In this document: positions 59,989 to 64,000 of the stretch, piece by piece
How positions within the stretch are numbered: position 1 is the first letter of the stretch
How the letters are laid out: every line of letters starts with the position of its first letter
Source: Alcaligenes pakistanensis
GTDB taxonomy: Bacteria > Pseudomonadota > Gammaproteobacteria > Burkholderiales > Burkholderiaceae_B
Length of the DNA: 64,000 nucleotides
Direction of reading: 5' to 3'
NCBI RefSeq assembly: GCF_014652815.1
Contig: NZ_BMZN01000005.1
Coordinates: forward strand, 266,018 to 330,017
Notes under the pieces: model-generated
Databases searched by the model: none
The model's input: only the letters and a program-made list of their open reading frames with translations
Told to the model about the DNA's origin: nothing
Program-made: the position numbers and the translations under genes

Positions 59989-60330
59989 ATGTATGAGTCT
60001 CGCGATCAGCCCTTGATTACGGGCTGGCAGTTTGCCAAGCGTTTATTGGCGCATGCCTTTATTGGTATTGTGTTTGTGGCCATTTCCCTGATGTTGGGTG
60101 CATTGGGCCATATGTGGTTTGAAGACAATGTGCACTGGCATGATGCCGCCTTGAATGCGGCCATGATGGTTGGTGGCTTGGGCCCCATGGCCTTGCCTGA
60201 GACCTGGGCAGGCAAAGTGTTTTTTGCCATCTATGGGGCTTACGTCAGCCTGGTGCTGGCGGCGACCTTCGGTTTGATTATTGCTCCGGTGCTGCATCGA
60301 ATCCTGCATACCTTTCACCTGGAAGATTAA
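59989..60330 (+). CDS. Small two-helix membrane protein with channel-pore-like pattern
   Basis: 113 residues, 5 bp after the lipoprotein stop. Helix 1 (about 20–42, RLLAHAFIGIVFVAISLMLGALGHMWF), a re-entrant-like segment (AALNAAMMVGGLGPMALPETWAGKVFF) and helix 2 (about 77–100, FAIYGAYVSLVLAATFGLIIAPV), ending HRILHTFHLED. The layout helix–loop with GGLGP–helix, and the WAGKVFF before the second helix, resemble the pore module of two-helix potassium channels (GYG filter replaced by GLG). This is pattern recognition only. The usual role of this family is not known. As the last gene of the MCE operon it could couple ion flow to envelope function. Confidence 0.75.
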   Translation: MYESRDQPLITGWQFAKRLLAHAFIGIVFVAISLMLGALGHMWFEDNVHWHDAALNAAMMVGGLGPMALPETWAGKVFFAIYGAYVSLVLAATFGLIIAPVLHRILHTFHLED

Positions 60331-60347
60331 GCAGCAGGCTACAAAAT

Positions 60348-60429
60348 AAAAGGCGCTGAACGCCATACCTTTTAAACAGATGAGACTGACATCCATCCTT
60401 AAAGGGGTCTCGCGTTCAGCGCCTTTTTT
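60348..60429. terminator. Bidirectional terminator between the MCE operon and the HAD gene
   Basis: A perfect 16-bp stem AAAAGGCGCTGAACGC (60348–60363) with GCGTTCAGCGCCTTTT (60412–60427), ending in T residues, encloses 48 nt that can pair further (ACCTTTTAA with TTAAAGGGGT). The outer stem is flanked by A and T runs and lies between convergent genes, so it likely acts on both. Confidence 0.85.
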
Positions 60430-60430
60430 G

Positions 60431-61117
60431 TCAGCCTTTTACCCGCTCCTGCTCCTGCTCCAGCTTGGCGATCAGTGCGGGCAATTCATCCATGCGACGA
60501 AAGGTGTCATGCACACCGATCCGGCGTAAATCCTCTTCCTTGTCAGGAACCGGGCAATAACCTAAGACGGTGGCGCCTGCTGCCAGGCCCGCGCTTGCAC
60601 CGGTGATACTGTCTTCCACCACAAGGCATTGTTTGGGGTCGACCCCCAGCCCGTGAGCAGCGGCCAGATACACATCGGGGTATGGCTTATTGCGCGGCGT
60701 TTCGGCCCCGCTATAGATATGGCTACCGAAATAATCCAGCAAGCCCGTCTGACCTAATTGCAGCACTAGTTTGGCTCGATCTGCACCGGACGCGCAGGCA
60801 ATCATGCCGGGTTTGTCGCGCAAAATGGTATCCAGAGTCTCTTGTATGCCGGGAATGGCCATGACCTCGTTGGTCAGCGCATGGTTGCGACGCATACGAA
60901 AGGCCATCACCCATTCCATATCCAGATCTTTACCCGTCATTTTGCGCACAGTGGGCAGTTCGTCCGGCAAGGCTTTGCCAATAAACCAGTCATAGCACTG
61001 CTCGTAGCTCATGACCCAGCCTTCCTCTTGCAACATATCCCGCAGTACACGAACCGTGATTGGTTCGCTGTCTACCAGCACACCGTCACAATCAAACAGC
61101 ACAGCGGAAAATGTCAT
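60431..61117 (-). CDS. HAD-family phosphatase (beta-phosphoglucomutase-like)
   Basis: 228-residue haloacid dehalogenase-fold hydrolase. Motif I is DCDGVLVDSEP (9–19) with the nucleophile Asp and the acid Asp two residues on; motif II is CASGADRAKL, where Ser contacts phosphate; motif III/IV is CLVVEDSITGASAGLAAGATVLGY. The helical cap between motifs I and II classes it with subfamily I phosphatases such as GPH or Had1. The substrate is unknown. It converges with the MCE operon and is separated from it by a shared terminator. Confidence 0.93.
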   Translation of the reverse strand: MTFSAVLFDCDGVLVDSEPITVRVLRDMLQEEGWVMSYEQCYDWFIGKALPDELPTVRKMTGKDLDMEWVMAFRMRRNHALTNEVMAIPGIQETLDTILRDKPGMIACASGADRAKLVLQLGQTGLLDYFGSHIYSGAETPRNKPYPDVYLAAAHGLGVDPKQCLVVEDSITGASAGLAAGATVLGYCPVPDKEEDLRRIGVHDTFRRMDELPALIAKLEQEQERVKG

Positions 61118-61322
61118 GGGTAATACCTTTAAGCCAACAAAACAGTAAGTCTGTGATGATACAGCAGGCAGGCTTTGTGCAGAATTGCGTACGGATGGCT
61201 ATGCCAAGCCCTATGGGCCCTTAGCATGCTAAGTGAAAACCCCAACACATAAATAATTGATTGTTGATATATTTATATCTAAACTAAAATTTCATAATAA
61301 ACCTTTCTGCGGAAGTTCCGTC

Positions 61323-62297
61323 ATGGTGCATAAAACAACTCGGGTGGTGGCAGCAGCATTGCTGGCAATGGGAATGGCCGGTGCTCAGGCAGCGGAAGTA
61401 ACGCTGAAAGCAGTCTCTGTCTTTACGATGGACACCTTCTTTACCAAGCGATTCAAGCAGTTCGTTGAGAAGGTCAATACGGAAGGCAAGGGTCTGGTAC
61501 AGATCAATGTTATTGGCGGTCCAGAGGCGATTCCTCCTTTCGAGGTCGGTAATGCTCTGCGTTCCGGCGTGATCGATTTTGCCAATACCACGGCGGTGTT
61601 CCATGCCAATCTGGTGCCTGAAGCACTGGCTTTGACACTGACAGAGAAACCCATGAGCGAGTTGCGCCAGAACGGCGGCTATGAGCTGATGGACAAAATT
61701 CACCGCGAGAAAGCCAATATTACCTGGCTGGCCCGCACCACTGACGGCTTGCAGTACCACATCTACACCAACAAACCTGTGACCTCGGCAGACCTGTCGG
61801 GCTTCAAGCTGCGTGGTGTGCCTGTGTACCTGTCCTTCTTCCGCGAAATTGGCGCGACCCCGCTGCAGATTCCACCGGGCGAGGTCTACACTGCGCTGGA
61901 GCGTGGCGTGGTGGACGGCTATGGCTGGCCATCCGTGGGTGTGATGGAAATGGGCTGGCATGAAAAGACCAAATACCGGGTAGAGCCGGGCTTCTACAAC
62001 GTGGAAGTAGGTTTCTTCATGAACCAAAAGAGCTGGGAAAAACTGGACGAAGAACAGAAAGCCTTCATGCGCAAGCAGATCGAGTGGATGGAGTCGCAGA
62101 ACGTGACTGAACACCAGATGGCGATTGATGAAAAAGCCGCCACTGAGCAAGCCGGTGTGCAGGCCCTGGTGCTGGAACCTGATGTGGCTCGTGCCTTGCG
62201 CACCAAAGCCTACGAATCGGGCTGGGCCGGTATCGACAAATCCAGCCCCAAATACGCCGCGCAACTGCGTGAGCTGTTTGGTGGTTATCAGCCTTAA
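61323..62297 (+). CDS. TRAP transporter substrate-binding protein (DctP-like), third system
   Basis: 324-residue periplasmic receptor. Signal MVHKTTRVVAAALLAMGMAG ends at about residue 24 (AQAAE). Mature part follows DctP/TAXI-like patterns: GPEAIPPFEVGNALRSGVIDFANTTAVFHANLVPEALALTLTE, and GFKLRGVPVYLSFFREIGATPLQIPPGEVYTALERGVVDGYG. The Arg of KLRGVPVY is the likely carboxylate ligand. Start at 61323 preceded by GCGGAAG; an in-frame upstream start has no ribosome site. Its permease genes follow at 62425. Confidence 0.94.
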   Translation: MVHKTTRVVAAALLAMGMAGAQAAEVTLKAVSVFTMDTFFTKRFKQFVEKVNTEGKGLVQINVIGGPEAIPPFEVGNALRSGVIDFANTTAVFHANLVPEALALTLTEKPMSELRQNGGYELMDKIHREKANITWLARTTDGLQYHIYTNKPVTSADLSGFKLRGVPVYLSFFREIGATPLQIPPGEVYTALERGVVDGYGWPSVGVMEMGWHEKTKYRVEPGFYNVEVGFFMNQKSWEKLDEEQKAFMRKQIEWMESQNVTEHQMAIDEKAATEQAGVQALVLEPDVARALRTKAYESGWAGIDKSSPKYAAQLRELFGGYQP

Positions 62298-62424
62298 AAA
62301 CGCTTGCTGTTTAGCTAGCTTGACGGTGGACATTGCGCCCTTGGGGACAGTGTCCACTTTTTGATGGTGCCCGGGCGGCCTTACGCCAGCCCTTTCAGTG
62401 ACCTTGATCGGCGGAGAAGACGAG

Positions 62425-62949
62425 ATGTCTGCTGCAACAACCCCGGAAGGCATGCCTTCCAATACGACCTGGGGGCGTCCGTACGCCCTTTTAATGAATG
62501 CTTGCGGCGCGGTGGCAGCCTTGACCTTTGGGCTGATGAGCCTGCTGGTTTGTGCTGACGTTGTGTTGCGCAACCTGGGTTACGACGCGTTGTCCACTAG
62601 CGTGGAAGTAACCGAATACATGATGATCATCGCCACCTTTATGGCAGCGCCCTGGGTGCTGTATCTGGGCGGACACATCCGTATCGACGTTCTGGTCAAT
62701 AATTTGCCCGCCCCTGTCCAACGTATCCTGGATCAGGTCTCCAACCTATTGGGTCTGGTGGTATGTGGCGTGTTGGCCTGGCAATGTGCCGCTGTTGCCG
62801 TGGATGCTCACGAACAAGGTGCCATGGTGTTCAAAGCCCTGGTCTTTCCCGAATGGTGGTTAAACCTGCCTCTGATGATTGGAGCTGGCTTGTTGACCCT
62901 GGAATTCCTGCGTCGTCTGGTGTCCCGTCCTGTTGAGCAAGGAGCCTGA
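62425..62949 (+). CDS. TRAP transporter small permease (DctQ-like), third system
   Basis: 174 residues, four helices. LVCADVVLRNLGYDALSTSVEVTEYMMIIATFMAAPWVLYLGGHIRIDVLVNNLP shows the DctQ pattern with conserved Glu in TEY and the GGHIRIDV turn. ATG at 62425 follows GGAGAAGACGAG. The gap of about 127 bp after dctP is larger than usual for a TRAP pair. dctM begins 2 bp after its stop. Confidence 0.93.
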   Translation: MSAATTPEGMPSNTTWGRPYALLMNACGAVAALTFGLMSLLVCADVVLRNLGYDALSTSVEVTEYMMIIATFMAAPWVLYLGGHIRIDVLVNNLPAPVQRILDQVSNLLGLVVCGVLAWQCAAVAVDAHEQGAMVFKALVFPEWWLNLPLMIGAGLLTLEFLRRLVSRPVEQGA

Positions 62950-62951
62950 TC

Positions 62952-64000
62952 ATGGAATGGCATATGGCATTGATCCTGATGCTGGGATCACTTTTTCTCT
63001 TGATGGCCATTGGCACACCCGTGGTGTTTGCCTTCCTGTCCGTCAACCTGTTGGGCGCCTGGTTGTTCCTGGGTGAAGCGGCAGGCCTGGCGCAATGGGC
63101 GCGTAACACCACCGCTTCCATCGGTAGCTTCTCGCTGACCCCCATTCCTCTTTTCATCCTGATGGGTGAAGTTCTGTTCCATACCGGGCTGGCTTTCAAA
63201 GCTATCGATTCCATCGAGCGCATGATCTCGCGCGTACCTGGCAAACTGTCTATCGTCAGCATCCTGGGTGGCACCACCTTTGCCACGCTGTCGGGTTCCT
63301 CCATTGCCAATACCGCCATGATGGGCGGCGTGATGCTGCCAGAGATGCTGCGTCGTGGTTACCACCCGACGATGGCAATGGGCCCCATCATGGCCGTCGG
63401 TGGCATCGCCATGCTGATCCCCCCCTCGGCCCTGGCCGTGATGCTGGGTAGCTTGGCCGGTATTTCCATCGAACGCTTGCTGATTGGCGGCATCCTGCCC
63501 GGCATGCTGATGGCTCTGGGCTTCCTGGCCTATGTCGTAGTACGTAGTCGCCTGCGTCCCCAAGACGCACCCATGAGCGAAGACGACGGCCCACGCCTGA
63601 CCGGCTGGGCGCTGTGGAAGCCTTTCGTGCTGAACGTTGTGCCTTTGCTGGGCATCTTCATCGCCGTCGTGGGCTCCATGTTGGCGGGCTGGGCCTCGCC
63701 CACCGAGTCGGCCGCCATCGGCGTGCTGGCCTCGGTCATCGCTACCATCGCCTACCGTGCCTTGACCCTGAAAGCCTTGTGGAAGAGCCTGATCGAAACC
63801 GCCAAAGTCTCGGTGGTTATCCTGTTCATCCTGGCCGCTTCCACTACCTTTGCTCAGCTGCTGAGCTTCTCCGGTGCCAGCGCAGGCTTCTTGGGCATGA
63901 TCAAAGACTACAACCTGTCGCCCTTCGCATTGGTTATCTGCATGCTGCTGGTCTTGCTGGTCATCGGTACCGTGCTGGACCAGATCTCCATGATGATGAT
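62952..64000 (+). CDS. TRAP transporter large permease (DctM-like), third system, 3' end outside window
   Basis: The first 349 residues are visible and open to the right edge; about 80 more are expected. Motifs SFSLTPIPLFILMGEVLFHTGLAFKAID, GGTTFATLSGSSIANTAMMGGVMLPE, GIAMLIPPSALAVMLGSLAGISIERLLIGG and GWASPTESAAIGVLASV are DctM hallmarks. ATG at 62952 follows GGAGCCTGATC and is coupled to dctQ. The substrate is not apparent, as no catabolic genes for it are inside the window. Confidence 0.95.
   Translation, partial: MEWHMALILMLGSLFLLMAIGTPVVFAFLSVNLLGAWLFLGEAAGLAQWARNTTASIGSFSLTPIPLFILMGEVLFHTGLAFKAIDSIERMISRVPGKLSIVSILGGTTFATLSGSSIANTAMMGGVMLPEMLRRGYHPTMAMGPIMAVGGIAMLIPPSALAVMLGSLAGISIERLLIGGILPGMLMALGFLAYVVVRSRLRPQDAPMSEDDGPRLTGWALWKPFVLNVVPLLGIFIAVVGSMLAGWASPTESAAIGVLASVIATIAYRALTLKALWKSLIETAKVSVVILFILAASTTFAQLLSFSGASAGFLGMIKDYNLSPFALVICMLLVLLVIGTVLDQISMMM

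Noticed and set aside
61284-62573. 429-codon frame antisense to the third dctP
   Set aside because: No domain; the plus-strand gene has a signal peptide and clear DctP motifs.

Overview
The window reads as chromosomal DNA of a betaproteobacterium of the order Burkholderiales, most likely family Alcaligenaceae and possibly Alcaligenes itself. This rests on the dsbA–SPOR–argS gene order, the LeuA type, the Bordetella-like hypothetical proteins, and the density of TRAP and LysR genes. The genus is inference, because no search could be run. No plasmid, phage, insertion sequence, CRISPR array, rRNA or tRNA was seen.

1–12 kb: housekeeping genes. On the minus strand are dsbA (cut by the left edge), a SPOR-domain protein, argS, and a Sec-exported RHS protein ending in a lipase-like (DUF2235/Tle1-type) domain. 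Then come two small plus-strand genes, leuA on the minus strand behind a previously unlisted 50-codon leader peptide with CTG-CTA-CTA-CTA leucine codons, a small membrane protein, and rpoN. 12–14.7 kb: a Fur-boxed TonB-dependent siderophore receptor, followed by a gene-poor stretch with a G10 tract and a (TCGACT)5 repeat.

14.7–23.5 kb: a minus-strand catabolic block. It holds a cysteine hydrolase, a TRAP transporter (P, Q, M), a class III CoA-transferase, an HMG-CoA-lyase-type enzyme and LeuC/LeuD-type hydro-lyase subunits, with a divergent LysR gene and near-perfect palindromic operators. The genes fit import and breakdown of a branched or unsaturated C4–C6 dicarboxylate, or its half-amide, through a CoA ester and a lyase. 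23.6–24.8 kb: bfd and bfr for iron storage. 24.9–25.7 kb: a decayed short-chain fatty acid transporter.

26–36 kb: an anchored Cys-rich protein, prfC, a LysE-type exporter, rhlE (TTG start with a leader hairpin), and a tight plus-strand operon lemA–TPM–TPM–DUF2868–DUF3482 GTPase.

36–47 kb: an IclR regulator diverges from a ten-gene set: porin, cupin, NitT/TauT-type ABC importer, alpha/beta hydrolase, an SDR lacking its catalytic Tyr and Lys, an L-aspartate-dehydrogenase-like enzyme, an aldehyde dehydrogenase and a ThDP-dependent decarboxylase-like enzyme. This looks like a complete uptake and degradation route for an unidentified nitrogen-containing acid, and it is the best candidate here for an undescribed pathway.

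47–64 kb: a GlsB-type membrane protein, a Tat-exported amidase with a divergent LysR, an RNA ligase (thpR) overlapping a second LysR, a TRAP operon with an EthD-like and an NHL-propeller protein, an MCE lipid-transport operon ending in a small two-helix protein that resembles a channel pore, a HAD phosphatase, and a third TRAP operon cut by the right edge.
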